A stretch of 64,000 nucleotides of DNA, from contig CAJMQN010000007.1 in NCBI GenBank assembly GCA_905215695.1, forward strand, positions 68,314 to 132,313. Reading direction: 5' to 3'. The position numbers were made by a program, and so were the translations under genes. This document shows positions 7,518 through 15,759 of this stretch, piece by piece (within the stretch, counting starts at the first letter, position 1; each line of letters starts with the position of its first letter). Origin of the DNA: an uncultured bacterium (GTDB lineage: Bacteria > Bacillota > Clostridia > Christensenellales > HGM11417). Below the pieces are notes generated by a model. That model was given only the letters and a program-made list of their open reading frames with translations. It did not search any database and had not been told where the DNA came from.

Positions 7518-7958
7518 ATGTTAATGCCGAAGAGAGTCAAGAGAAGAAAGGTGCAGCGCGGCGTCATGAAGGGCACGGCGCACCGTGGAAATAAGATTGC
7601 ATACGGCGATTACGCGCTGGTCTCGTTGGAGAGCGCGTGGGTCAACTCGAATCAGATCGAGGCAGCCCGTATCGCGATGACGCGTTATATCAAGCGCGGC
7701 GGCAAAGTTTGGGTGGACATTTTCCCGCACAAGCCGATCACCGCAAAGCCCGCCGAGACCCGCATGGGTTCGGGAAAGGGCGCGCCCGAGTATTGGGCGG
7801 CGGTAGTCAAGCCGGGCAGAGTGCTGTTTGAAATGGCGGGGATTTCGGAGGAAGTCGCGCGCGAGGCGTTGAGATTGGCGAGCTATAAGCTGCCCGTCAA
7901 GACGAAGTTCGTCAAGCGCGAAATCGAGGCTGCCGCCGAGTCCGTAACGAAGGAATAG
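7518..7958 (+). CDS. rplP: Ribosomal protein L16
   Basis: A 146-residue L16. The start MLMPKRVKRRKVQRG matches the usual protein, and GGKVWVDIFPHKPITAKPAETRMGSGKG is the conserved part that contacts the A-site tRNA and carries the arginine that is often hydroxylated. ATG 7518 was chosen by family start; it is two bases after the rpsC stop and GGAGG lies 12 bases upstream. It is essential for late 50S assembly. Confidence 0.97.
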   Translation: MLMPKRVKRRKVQRGVMKGTAHRGNKIAYGDYALVSLESAWVNSNQIEAARIAMTRYIKRGGKVWVDIFPHKPITAKPAETRMGSGKGAPEYWAAVVKPGRVLFEMAGISEEVAREALRLASYKLPVKTKFVKREIEAAAESVTKE

Positions 7959-7972
7959 GAAGGTGAGCGAAG

Positions 7973-8185
7973 ATGAAAGCGAAACAGATTCACGAAATGT
8001 CGAATGCCGAATTGCAGGCAAAGCTTGCCGAGCTGAAGAGCGATTTGTTCAACCTTCGTTTCCGTCTGGCGACGGGACAGCTCGAGAACCCGATGCAGGT
8101 ATCCGCCTGCAAGAAGGACATCGCGAGGGTCATGACGGTGATTCGCGAGAGAGAGCTGAACATAGTGAGAAAGGCGAAGGCGTAA
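7973..8185 (+). CDS. rpmC: Ribosomal protein L29
   Basis: A 70-residue L29, a two-helix protein: KAKQIHEMSNAELQAKLAELKSDLFNLRFR and the second helix CKKDIARVMTVIREREL. It sits beside the tunnel exit next to L23 and is part of the docking platform for targeting factors. AGGAAGGTGAG precedes the ATG. Confidence 0.96.
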   Translation: MKAKQIHEMSNAELQAKLAELKSDLFNLRFRLATGQLENPMQVSACKKDIARVMTVIRERELNIVRKAKA

Positions 8186-8196
8186 GGAGATAGGAT

Positions 8197-8466
8197 ATGG
8201 AAAATCAGAATATCGAGAGAAATCTCAGAAAAAGCCGGACCGGCCTCGTTGTCAGCGATAAGATGGATAAGACGGTCGTGGTACTGATCGAGACGAAGGT
8301 AAAGCACCCGATTTACAAGAAGACGGTCACGAAATCCAACCGTTTCAAGGCGCACGACGAAAAGAATGAATGCAAGGTGGGCGACAAGGTTCTCATCGAA
8401 GAGACCCGTAAGCTTTCCCGCGACAAGTATTGGAGAGTCGTGGAAATTATCGAGAGAGCGAAGTAA
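8197..8466 (+). CDS. rpsQ: Ribosomal protein S17
   Basis: An 89-residue S17. The OB-fold signature is present: KSRTGLVVSDKMDKTVVV near the start and CKVGDKVLIEETRKLSRDKYWRVVEI. It binds helix 11 and helix 7 of 16S rRNA early in assembly. AAGGAGATA precedes the ATG, 11 bases after rpmC. Confidence 0.96.
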   Translation: MENQNIERNLRKSRTGLVVSDKMDKTVVVLIETKVKHPIYKKTVTKSNRFKAHDEKNECKVGDKVLIEETRKLSRDKYWRVVEIIERAK

Positions 8467-8501
8467 GCGCTCTTCCAATTACGTAAGGAGATTACACGAT
8501 T

Positions 8502-8870
8502 ATGATACAACCACAGACGAGATTGAAAGTTGCCGATAACACCGGCGCGAAAGAGATCATGTGTATCAGAGTGCTTGGCGGTTCATTCAGAAGGTACGGG
8601 AACATCGGCGACGTGATCGTCGCCAGCGTCAAGACGGCGACGCCCGGAGGCGTTGTCAAGAAGGGAGACGTCGTAAAGGCGGTCATCGTGCGTTCGCACA
8701 AGGGCATATCGCGTCCGGACGGTTCGCACATCAAGTTTGACGACAATGCCGCCGTGATCATCGACAATCAGAAACAGCCGCGGGGCACGCGTATCTTTGG
8801 GCCAGTGGCGAGAGAACTGCGGGAGAAGGACTACATGAAGATCATCTCCCTTGCACCCGAAGTACTGTAA
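8502..8870 (+). CDS. rplN: Ribosomal protein L14
   Basis: A 122-residue L14 of exact usual length. It has MIQPQTRLKVADNTGAKEI, GDVIVASVKTATPGG and GPVARELREKDYMKIISLAPEVL. L14 forms inter-subunit bridges and binds the silencing factor RsfS. It lies 35 bases after rpsQ. Confidence 0.98.
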   Translation: MIQPQTRLKVADNTGAKEIMCIRVLGGSFRRYGNIGDVIVASVKTATPGGVVKKGDVVKAVIVRSHKGISRPDGSHIKFDDNAAVIIDNQKQPRGTRIFGPVARELREKDYMKIISLAPEVL

Positions 8871-8885
8871 AGGAGGCTCGGATTT

Positions 8886-9347
8886 ATGAATTCGTTGAAA
8901 GTAAAGAGGGGCGACCAGGTCGTCGTCATCGCCTCCGCAGACAAGGGCAAGAAGGGCAAAGTCATCACGACGGACGCCGAGAACAACAAAGTGCTGGTCG
9001 AGGGAGTCAACCTCCAAAAGCATCACAAGAAGCCGCGCTCCGCAAAGGAGACGGGCGGCATCGTCTCGAAGGAAGGTTTCATCGACGTATCCAACGTCAT
9101 GGTCGTCTGCCCCAAGTGCGGCAAGGCGGTCCGCGTGAAGTATTCGATCGACGCGAACGGCAAGAAAGTGCGTGTGTGCGGGGATTCTTCCTGCGGCGCG
9201 GTGCTTGACAAGGCGGTAAAGCGCGCGAAGAAGGCGGACAAGACCGCGGAGGAAAAGCCGGTCAAGAAGGCGGCGAAGAAGTCCGCGGATCCCGACAAGA
9301 AGCCCGCCAAGAAAGCCGCGAAGAAGCCTGCGGCAAAAGCGGAATAG
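8886..9347 (+). CDS. rplX: Ribosomal protein L24 with C-terminal Lys/Ala tail
   Basis: The first 110 residues are a normal L24 with the KOW motif (VKRGDQVVVIASADKGKKGKV) and HHKKPRSAKETGGIVSKEG. It is the zinc-ribbon type: C75-x2-C78 and C98-x4-C103. The second pair is spaced by four residues instead of the usual two. Residues 111-153 form an extra tail of repeated KKAAKK and KPAKK units that the usual 103-107-residue family lacks. The tail is very basic and surely disordered; it might touch rRNA. L24 starts 50S assembly. A similar composition occurs in the N-terminal extension of L30 in the same operon. Confidence 0.96.
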   Translation: MNSLKVKRGDQVVVIASADKGKKGKVITTDAENNKVLVEGVNLQKHHKKPRSAKETGGIVSKEGFIDVSNVMVVCPKCGKAVRVKYSIDANGKKVRVCGDSSCGAVLDKAVKRAKKADKTAEEKPVKKAAKKSADPDKKPAKKAAKKPAAKAE

Positions 9348-9366
9348 GCATTGGAGGTAGAATACA

Positions 9367-9957
9367 GTGGCTGAAAAGAATCAGGTCGCTAAGGCAACTG
9401 CGACCGACGCAAGAGAAATCAGGCTAAAAGACCGCTACAGAGCGGAGATTATTCCCGCTCTCGTCAAGCAGTTTCAATACAAGAACATCAACGAAGTCCC
9501 GAAGATGGAGAAGATCGTCATCAACATGGGTCTCGGGAGCGACAAGGACAACGCGAAGTCGGTGCAGAATGCGGTCGAAGAACTCAAGACGATCAGCGGA
9601 CAGAAGCCCGTCCTGACCCGTGCGAAGAAGTCGGTTGCGAACTTCAAAGTGCGCGAAGGCATGAACGTGGGCACGAAGGTGACCCTTCGCGGCGACCGCA
9701 TGTACGACTTTTTCGACAAATTCGTATCCATCGCGCTTCCCCGCGTCCGCGACTTCCGCGGCGTTCCGTCGAAGAGCTTTGACGGACGGGGCAACTACTG
9801 CATGGGCGTCAAGGAACAGCTGATTTTCCCCGAAATCACCTACGATCAGGTGGAGAAGATTCGGGGTATGGACGTATGTTTCGTCACAACCGCAAAGACG
9901 GACGAAGAGGCTTTCGAGCTGTTGAAGCTACTCGGCATGCCCTTCAAGGCAAATTAA
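9367..9957 (+). CDS. rplE: Ribosomal protein L5
   Basis: A 196-residue L5 with GTG as start codon; GGAGGT lies 8 bases before it. The core begins at about residue 20 with RLKDRYRAEIIPALVKQFQYKN and contains MEKIVINMGLGSDKDN and LRGDRMYDFFDKFVSIALPRVRDFRG. About 15 extra N-terminal residues (AEKNQVAKATATDARE) precede the usual start. L5 binds 5S rRNA with L18. Confidence 0.96.
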   Translation: MAEKNQVAKATATDAREIRLKDRYRAEIIPALVKQFQYKNINEVPKMEKIVINMGLGSDKDNAKSVQNAVEELKTISGQKPVLTRAKKSVANFKVREGMNVGTKVTLRGDRMYDFFDKFVSIALPRVRDFRGVPSKSFDGRGNYCMGVKEQLIFPEITYDQVEKIRGMDVCFVTTAKTDEEAFELLKLLGMPFKAN

Positions 9958-9975
9958 GGCAGGAGGTAAGGAATT

Positions 9976-10161
9976 ATGGCAAAGAAATCTATGATCAACA
10001 AACAGCAGAGAGCGCCGAAGTTTTCCACCCGCGCCTACACGAGATGCAGCATTTGCGGCAGACCCCACGCTGTTTTGAAAAAATACGGTATCTGCAGAAT
10101 CTGTTTCAGAAATCTGGCGTACAAAGGTCAGCTGCCCGGCGTCAAGAAGTCGAGCTGGTAA
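9976..10161 (+). CDS. rpsZ: Ribosomal protein S14, zinc-binding type
   Basis: A 61-residue S14 of the short type with two Cys pairs (C-S-I-C at 24-27 and C-R-I-C at 39-42). This type binds zinc and is used when zinc is plentiful; genomes with it often carry a zinc-free copy elsewhere, which is not in this window. The ending YKGQLPGVKKSSW is diagnostic. Confidence 0.97.
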   Translation: MAKKSMINKQQRAPKFSTRAYTRCSICGRPHAVLKKYGICRICFRNLAYKGQLPGVKKSSW

Positions 10162-10176
10162 GAGGAGGATAAAATC

Positions 10177-10575
10177 ATGGTAGTAACAGATCCTATCGCA
10201 GATATGCTCACGAGAATCCGGAACGCCATCGTCTCGAAGAAGGAGACTGTGGATGTTCCCGCGTCGAATATGAAGAAGTCCATCGCGGAAATTCTGAAAA
10301 ACGAGGGCTTCATCGCCGGCTACGAAGTCAAGGACGACACGGTGCAGGGCACGATCTGCATCACGCTCAAGTACGGAGCGAAGAAAGAGACGGTCATTTC
10401 CGGTCTGAAGAGAATCAGCAAACCCGGTCTGCGCGTATATGCGTCGGCGGAGGAATTGCCGAAGGTTCTCGGGGGACTCGGCGTTGCGATCATCTCGACG
10501 AACAAGGGCGTCATGACGGACAAGCAGGCCCGTTCGGCCAACGTCGGCGGCGAAGTGCTCGCCTACATTTGGTAA
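10177..10575 (+). CDS. rpsH: Ribosomal protein S8
   Basis: A 132-residue S8. The start TDPIADMLTRIRNAI and the end ISTNKGVMTDKQARSANVGGEVLAYIW are typical. S8 binds the central domain of 16S rRNA. In E. coli S8 represses the spc operon by binding the rplE leader; no such site could be judged here. It follows rpsZ by 15 bases with an AGAGGAGGA site. Confidence 0.97.
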   Translation: MVVTDPIADMLTRIRNAIVSKKETVDVPASNMKKSIAEILKNEGFIAGYEVKDDTVQGTICITLKYGAKKETVISGLKRISKPGLRVYASAEELPKVLGGLGVAIISTNKGVMTDKQARSANVGGEVLAYIW

Positions 10576-10593
10576 GGACGGAGGGTAGAAATT

Positions 10594-11136
10594 ATGTCAA
10601 GAATCGGAAATCATCCCATTGCGGTGCCGGCGAACGTGACGGTCAGCTATGACGACAAGTTCGTGACGGTAAAGGGTCCGCTCGGACAGCTTGTGCAGGA
10701 CTACGACAGCAAGGCGGTCGTGCTCTCTCAGGAGAACGGACACGTCATCGTCAAGCGTACCTCCGAGGACAAGGCGGTCAAGGCGAAGCACGGACTGTAC
10801 CGCGCGCTGATTGCGAACATGATCGAGGGCGTGACGAAGGGCTTTGAAAAGGGTCTGATCGTCAACGGCGTCGGTTACAAGGTCGTAAAGGCAGGAAACA
10901 AGATCACTCTTTCCATCGGATTTTCGCACACAGTGGACTTCGAGGCGCCCGCAGGGGTCACCCTCGACTGCCCGACGCAGACCGAGATTACCGTCAAGGG
11001 AATCGACAAGGTCGCGGTGGGACAGACCGCAGCGAACATCCGCGCCATCAAGAAGCCCGAGCCCTACCACATCTACGGAATCCGTTACAAGGACGAAGTG
11101 ATTCAGAAGAAGGAAGGCAAGACGGCCGGTAAATAA
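10594..11136 (+). CDS. rplF: Ribosomal protein L6
   Basis: A 180-residue L6 with two tandem L6 folds. MSRIGNHPIAVPANV starts it, and the signature KPEPYHIYGIRYKDEVIQKKEGKTAGK ends it (usual pattern PEPYKGKGIRY; here HIY replaces KGK). It binds the sarcin-ricin region and is needed for factor binding. Confidence 0.97.
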   Translation: MSRIGNHPIAVPANVTVSYDDKFVTVKGPLGQLVQDYDSKAVVLSQENGHVIVKRTSEDKAVKAKHGLYRALIANMIEGVTKGFEKGLIVNGVGYKVVKAGNKITLSIGFSHTVDFEAPAGVTLDCPTQTEITVKGIDKVAVGQTAANIRAIKKPEPYHIYGIRYKDEVIQKKEGKTAGK

Positions 11137-11146
11137 GGAGTGAATT

Positions 11147-11515
11147 ATGATTAGTAAGATCGATAAGAATCAGGACAGGAAAAAGCGTCATAACCGCGTC
11201 CGGGCGAAGATCAGCGGAACTCCCGAAATGCCCAGAATGAACGTCTATCGTTCCTTAAACAACATCTACGTCCAGATCATCGACGACGTAGCCGGGGATA
11301 CCCTTGTGAGCTGCTCGACTCTTGAGAAAGAGATCGCTGCGCAAATCAAGGATAAGACCAAGAAAGAGGCGTCGCGCGTGGTCGGAGAGGCTGTCGCGAA
11401 GAAGGCTTTGGCGAAGGGAATCGAGAAGGTCGTGTTCGACAGAGGGGGATACCTCTACACGGGACGCGTGCAGGAAGTTGCGGAAGGCGCGAGAGCTGCC
11501 GGACTCAAGTTCTAA
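11147..11515 (+). CDS. rplR: Ribosomal protein L18
   Basis: A 122-residue L18. It contains RKKRHNRVRAKISGTPEMPRMNVYRSLNNIYVQIIDD and the C-terminal FDRGGYLYTGRVQEVAEGARAAGLKF. It binds 5S rRNA with L5. It lies 10 bases after rplF with AAGGAG as its site. Confidence 0.97.
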   Translation: MISKIDKNQDRKKRHNRVRAKISGTPEMPRMNVYRSLNNIYVQIIDDVAGDTLVSCSTLEKEIAAQIKDKTKKEASRVVGEAVAKKALAKGIEKVVFDRGGYLYTGRVQEVAEGARAAGLKF

Positions 11516-11530
11516 CAGGAGGAATGAGAT

Positions 11531-12049
11531 ATGGCAAGAGACAACAGATCCGCAAGACGTGAAGAAGAGAACGACGGATTCATCAAAAAGCTAGTGGCGA
11601 TCAACCGCGTCACCAAGGTCGTAAAGGGCGGCCGTCATATGCGTTTCTCGGCTCTGGTCGTCGTAGGCGACGGCATGGGCAAAGTGGGAATGGGCACCGG
11701 CAAGGCTGGCGAAGTTCCCGAGGCGATCGAGAAAGCGACCGCGGACGCGAAACGCAACATGATCGAGGTGAAATTGGTGGGGACGACGGTCCCGCACGAG
11801 ACGATCGGCAGATTCGGAAGGGGCAGCGTACTGATGCTCCCCGCCGAAGAAGGTACGGGCGTTATCGCGGGCGGTCCGGTGCGTGCGGTCATGGAGGCTG
11901 CGGGAATCAAGAATATCCGCACCAAGTCCCACGGCACGAGCAACCCCTACAACTGTATTCGCGCGACCATCGCCGGACTCGAATCGATGAAGACGATCGA
12001 AGATTTCGCGAAACTCCGCGGCAAGACTGTGGAAGAGATCTTAGGTTAG
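11531..12049 (+). CDS. rpsE: Ribosomal protein S5
   Basis: A 172-residue S5. The double-stranded-RNA-binding N-domain (KKLVAINRVTKVVKGGRHMRFSALVVVGD) and the C-domain (AVMEAAGIKNIRTKSHGTSNPYNCIRAT) are standard. S5 affects translational accuracy and spectinomycin action. ACAGGAGGA precedes the ATG. Confidence 0.97.
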   Translation: MARDNRSARREEENDGFIKKLVAINRVTKVVKGGRHMRFSALVVVGDGMGKVGMGTGKAGEVPEAIEKATADAKRNMIEVKLVGTTVPHETIGRFGRGSVLMLPAEEGTGVIAGGPVRAVMEAAGIKNIRTKSHGTSNPYNCIRATIAGLESMKTIEDFAKLRGKTVEEILG

Positions 12050-12062
12050 GAGGCTTTGAAAA

Positions 12063-12551
12063 ATGTCTGAAGAAGTGAAAGTGACCGAAACGGAAGAGAA
12101 GCCTGCCAAGAAGACCGCCGCGGCGAAGAAACCCGCAGCCCCGAAGGCTGCTGCGGAAAAGAAACCCGCTGCGAAGAAGGCGGTAGCTCCCAAGGCTGCG
12201 GCAAAGGCGGACGCTCCCGCGGAGAAGAAACCCGCTGCGAAGAAAGTAGCCGCTGCCGAAAAGCCGGCTGCGGAGAAGGTCGTCGCAAAGAAGGCAGTCG
12301 CTGAAAAGCCCGCTGCCGAAAAGGCTCCCGCTCCTGCGGAGAAGAAAGCCGAAGTCAAGAAGCCCGAGCCCGCGAAGAAAATCCGCGTGACGCTCGTCCG
12401 CAGCACGATCGGCTGTCTGAAGGTTCAGAAGGCGACGGTAGCGGCGCTGGGACTGCGGAAGATTCGTCAGTCCAAAGAACTCCCCGACAACGCTGCGATC
12501 CGCGGAATGATTTTCAAGGTCAAGCACCTTGTTTCCGTGGAAGAGATTTAA
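12063..12551 (+). CDS. rpmD: Ribosomal protein L30 with a long Ala/Lys/Pro-rich N-terminal extension
   Basis: Only the last 58 residues (about 105-162, KIRVTLVRSTIGCLKVQ...VKHLVSVEEI) are L30, which is normally about 60 residues in total. The first 104 residues are a low-complexity, strongly basic chain built from repeated EKKPAAKK and KPAAEK units with very little else. There is no internal start with a good ribosome-binding site next to the L30 core, and ATG 12063 follows TTAGGAGGC, so the extension is probably translated. It should be disordered and could reach into rRNA or the exit region. It is a clear departure from the family. The position between rpsE and rplO is standard. Confidence 0.95.
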   Translation: MSEEVKVTETEEKPAKKTAAAKKPAAPKAAAEKKPAAKKAVAPKAAAKADAPAEKKPAAKKVAAAEKPAAEKVVAKKAVAEKPAAEKAPAPAEKKAEVKKPEPAKKIRVTLVRSTIGCLKVQKATVAALGLRKIRQSKELPDNAAIRGMIFKVKHLVSVEEI

Positions 12552-12569
12552 GGTTTGGAGGCAAGAGAT

Positions 12570-13016
12570 ATGAAATTACACACTTTGGCTCCCGCCCCGA
12601 ATTCCCGCACCGACGCGAAGCGTCTGGGCAGGGGAATCGGCAGCGGACTCGGCAAGACGAGCGGCAAGGGACACAAGGGCCAGTGGGCGAGATCGGGCGG
12701 CGGCGTCCGTCCCGGATTCGAGGGCGGCCAGATGCCTCTCGCGAGACGTCTCCCCAAGCGCGGCTTCAACAACAAGTGGAAGAAAGAATACCTGATCGTC
12801 AATGTGGGCGATCTCAACAAATTTGACAACGACACGGTAGTGAATGCGGAACTGCTCATCAACTCCGGCTTGGTCAGCTATGACGCCGACAACCGCGGAC
12901 TCAAAGTCCTCGGCAACGGCAAACTCGAGAAGAAACTGACAATTCAGGCGACGAAGTTTTCTGATTCCGCGAAGGAAGCAATCGAAAAGGCTGGCGGAAA
13001 AGTCGAGGTGGTATAA
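12570..13016 (+). CDS. rplO: Ribosomal protein L15
   Basis: A 148-residue L15. The Gly-rich N-terminus (LGRGIGSGLGKTSGKGHKGQ) threads through 23S rRNA, and the C-terminal globular part ends SAKEAIEKAGGKVEVV. ATG 12570 is preferred over an in-frame TTG at 12555, because GGAGG falls between them. The last base of the stop is the first base of the secY ATG, so translation is coupled. Confidence 0.97.
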   Translation: MKLHTLAPAPNSRTDAKRLGRGIGSGLGKTSGKGHKGQWARSGGGVRPGFEGGQMPLARRLPKRGFNNKWKKEYLIVNVGDLNKFDNDTVVNAELLINSGLVSYDADNRGLKVLGNGKLEKKLTIQATKFSDSAKEAIEKAGGKVEVV

Positions 13017-14347
13017 TGTTTGAGACATTGAAGAACGCCTGGAAAGTAAAAGACATCCGCATCAAGATCATCATCACGATCCTCCTTCTCTTGGTCTATC
13101 GGATCGGATGCTATATTCCCGTCCCGGGCGTCGATTTCGCGCAAATCAACACGGTATTCGGCGGCACGGGTGCGGACTTCCAAACGATCATGAACGCATT
13201 GACGGGCGGCGCGCTCGCAAACGGCGCGCTGTTCGCGATGGGCATCGGACCCTACATCAACGCGTCCATCATCATGCAGCTTCTGACGGTCGGAATCCCG
13301 CGGCTGGAGAGACTCTCCAAGCAGGGCGAGGACGGCAGAAAGAAGATTGCGCAGTACACGAGATACGTGACCATCGTCCTTGCGATTATTCAGGCGGTGG
13401 GAATCATCTTCAGTCTGGGCAAGGTCAACGGGAGCAGCGGCGTCATCGATCCGACCCTTTTCTTCAACGGCAAAGCTCAATGGCTCGCATATACGATTAT
13501 CATTGTCATCTTCACGGCGGGCAGCGCGCTGACCATGTGGCTTGGAGAGCGGATCACCGAGAAGGGAATCGGAAACGGCATCTCGCTTCTGATCTTCGTG
13601 GGCATTCTCTCCACCGCGGCGAACGCGCTCGTGACCGAATTCGGAAAGGTCTTTGCGGGTGGTGCGGACAGTAACACCGCGCTCTGGAGCATCATCGGAT
13701 TTTTGATTGCGCTCCTTGCGATCTTCACGCTCATCGTGTTCTTTGACCTTGCGGAGCGCCGCATTCCGGTGCAGTACGCCAAGCAGGTCAAGGGGCGCAA
13801 GATGTACGGCGGACAGTCAACGCACATTCCGATCCGTCTCAACGCCTCGGGCGTCATGCCCCTGATCTTCGCTTTCGCGCTGGTTGCGTTCCCGCAGCTC
13901 ATTGCGAACATGATCAACGCAAACGGCAGTTTCACGCTCTGGTGGGGGCGCGTGTTCGGCACGGGCACCATCGGTTACGCGATTCTGACCTCCGTATTGA
14001 TTCTGTTCTTCTCCTTCTTCTACGGACAGATTCAGTTCAATCCGGAGGACGTATCCAAGAATATTCAGCAGTACGGCGGTTTCATTCCCGGCATCCGTCC
14101 GGGCAAGCCGACCACCGAGTATCTCGCGAGAGTATCCAACCGCATCACGCTGTTCGGAGCAATCTTCCTCGCCTTCATCGCGCTGGTTCCCTCGATCATC
14201 TTTATCGCGGTCGCCGGAGAAGGTTCTTCCCTCATCAACGCGTTCTCGACCACGGGACTTCTCATCGTCGTCTCCGTTGCGCTCGAGTTCGACAAACAGC
14301 TTGAGGGACAGATCATGATGAAGCACTACAAGGGATTCCTCGATTAA
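13016..14347 (+). CDS. secY: Preprotein translocase subunit SecY
   Basis: A 443-residue SecY with ten transmembrane helices. It contains the plug-side sequence RIGCYIPVPGVDFAQ, the pore residues around ANGALFAMGIGPYINASIIMQLL, the cytosolic loop ERRIPVQYAKQVKGRKMYGG that contacts SecA and the ribosome, and GGFIPGIRPGKPTTEYL. It forms the protein-conducting channel with SecE and SecG. It is the last gene with strict coupling before adk. A GC-rich hairpin (14354-14370) without a U tract follows it. Confidence 0.97.
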   Translation: MFETLKNAWKVKDIRIKIIITILLLLVYRIGCYIPVPGVDFAQINTVFGGTGADFQTIMNALTGGALANGALFAMGIGPYINASIIMQLLTVGIPRLERLSKQGEDGRKKIAQYTRYVTIVLAIIQAVGIIFSLGKVNGSSGVIDPTLFFNGKAQWLAYTIIIVIFTAGSALTMWLGERITEKGIGNGISLLIFVGILSTAANALVTEFGKVFAGGADSNTALWSIIGFLIALLAIFTLIVFFDLAERRIPVQYAKQVKGRKMYGGQSTHIPIRLNASGVMPLIFAFALVAFPQLIANMINANGSFTLWWGRVFGTGTIGYAILTSVLILFFSFFYGQIQFNPEDVSKNIQQYGGFIPGIRPGKPTTEYLARVSNRITLFGAIFLAFIALVPSIIFIAVAGEGSSLINAFSTTGLLIVVSVALEFDKQLEGQIMMKHYKGFLD

Positions 14348-14383
14348 CCGACAGCCCCCGGCTCGCCGGGGAAGGGAGCAGAT

Positions 14384-15004
14384 ATGAATTTGATTTTGTT
14401 GGGCGCTCCGGGTGCAGGAAAGGGCACTCAAGCGGTCAAGATTGCGGAGGAATACAAGATTCCGCACATTTCGACCGGGGATATTTTCAGAAAGAACATC
14501 AAGGAACAGACCGAACTCGGCAAGCTCGCCAAGACGTATATCGACAAGGGCGAGCTTGTACCGGACGAGGTGACCATCGCAATCGTAGCCGACCGCCTGA
14601 AGGCGGCTGACTGCGCGAACGGTTGGCTGTTGGACGGATTTCCGCGCACGGTCGCGCAGGCGGAAGCGCTCGCGGGCTTTGCAAAGGTGGACACCGTCAT
14701 CAACATCGACATCGATCTTCAGCTCCTCTTGCGCCGGCTCACGGGCAGGCGGGTGTGCGGGGACTGCGGCGAAAGCTATCACGTGGATATGCTGGACGGC
14801 CGCATGACCTGTGCCAAATGCAAGGGTGCGCTGTACCAGCGCGACGACGACACCGAAGAGACGGTGCAGTCCCGATTGGACGTCTATGTCAAACAGACCA
14901 GCCCGCTCATTTCCTACTATTCCGATCAGAACATACTCAAAAACGTCAACGGAAACGACAGCATCGAAAACGTTTTCGCTGAAATCAAGCGTGTATTGGC
15001 ATGA
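14384..15004 (+). CDS. adk: Adenylate kinase
   Basis: A 206-residue adenylate kinase (AMP + ATP to 2 ADP). P-loop GAPGAGKGT at 7-15; AMP-binding HISTGDIFRKNI and DGFPRTVAQAEAL; LID domain with four cysteines (C125-x2-C128, C143-x2-C146), so it is the zinc-containing long-LID type of Gram-positives. It is slightly shorter than the usual 215. GAAGGGAGC precedes the ATG. The stop overlaps the ATG of map. Confidence 0.97.
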   Translation: MNLILLGAPGAGKGTQAVKIAEEYKIPHISTGDIFRKNIKEQTELGKLAKTYIDKGELVPDEVTIAIVADRLKAADCANGWLLDGFPRTVAQAEALAGFAKVDTVINIDIDLQLLLRRLTGRRVCGDCGESYHVDMLDGRMTCAKCKGALYQRDDDTEETVQSRLDVYVKQTSPLISYYSDQNILKNVNGNDSIENVFAEIKRVLA

Positions 15005-15747
15005 TCACGATTAAATCCGCAAAAGAAATCGAGAAGATGGAGCGCGCGGGCGGTGTTGTCCGCGACCTCCTCGAACTTCTCGGCAGCGAGGTGCGCCCGG
15101 GTATCACGACGGGCGAACTCGACCGGATTGCCTTTGATTATATCAAGACGCGGGGCGGCGTTCCCTCCTTTCTGCACTACAACGGCTACCCGAAGAGCAT
15201 CTGCGCTTCGATAGACGACGAAGTCGTGCACGGGATTCCCTCCTCCAAGCGCAGGCTTGAAGAGGGGCAGATCGTCAGCATCGACGTGGGCGCGGTCTTG
15301 GACGGATTCCACGGCGACGCCGCGCGAACCTTCCCTGTGGGAAAGATTGACCCCGAGAAACAGCGTCTCATCGACGTGACGCGGGAGTGCTTTTTCGCGG
15401 CGGTGCGCGATTTGAAAGAGGGCTCGCGGCTCTCGGACATCGGCAGGGCTGTGGAGAACACGGCGCACGCGGCTGGCTATTCGGTGGTGCGCGACCTTGT
15501 GGGTCACGGCATCGGCAGGCAGATGCACGAAGATCCGTCCGTTCCGAACTTTGTGACGGCGGGCGCGGGACTTCGGCTGAAAGCGGGCATGACGATCGCC
15601 GTCGAACCGATGATAAACGCCGGCGTTTGGCAGGTCAAATGGTGTTCGGACGGGTGGACGGTAAAGACCGCGGACGGCAAGCCGTCTGCGCACTATGAGA
15701 ACACCGTGCTCATCGAGCCGGACGGCTGTCGGCTGTTGACGCTGTAA
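15001..15747 (+). CDS. map: Methionine aminopeptidase, type I
   Basis: A 248-residue M24A enzyme that removes the N-terminal methionine of new proteins. The metal ligands are visible in SIDVGAVLDGFHGDAARTF (two Asp), GHGIGRQMHEDP (His), MTIAVEPM (Glu) and YENTVLIE (Glu). There is no N-terminal zinc-finger extension. It overlaps adk by four bases (ATGA) and is followed by a KOW gene, a typical Clostridia arrangement. Confidence 0.96.
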   Translation: MITIKSAKEIEKMERAGGVVRDLLELLGSEVRPGITTGELDRIAFDYIKTRGGVPSFLHYNGYPKSICASIDDEVVHGIPSSKRRLEEGQIVSIDVGAVLDGFHGDAARTFPVGKIDPEKQRLIDVTRECFFAAVRDLKEGSRLSDIGRAVENTAHAAGYSVVRDLVGHGIGRQMHEDPSVPNFVTAGAGLRLKAGMTIAVEPMINAGVWQVKWCSDGWTVKTADGKPSAHYENTVLIEPDGCRLLTL

Positions 15748-15759
15748 AAGAGGTCCGTT

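Noticed and set aside
12063..12380. Repeats in the 5' part of rpmD as a CRISPR-like or satellite array
   Set aside because: The DNA repeats are codons for Lys, Ala, Pro and Glu units in frame, without equal spacers; they are the coding sequence of the tail.
14354..14370. The GC hairpin between secY and adk as a terminator
   Set aside because: It has no U tract and adk has no own promoter, so the genes are most likely read as one transcript.
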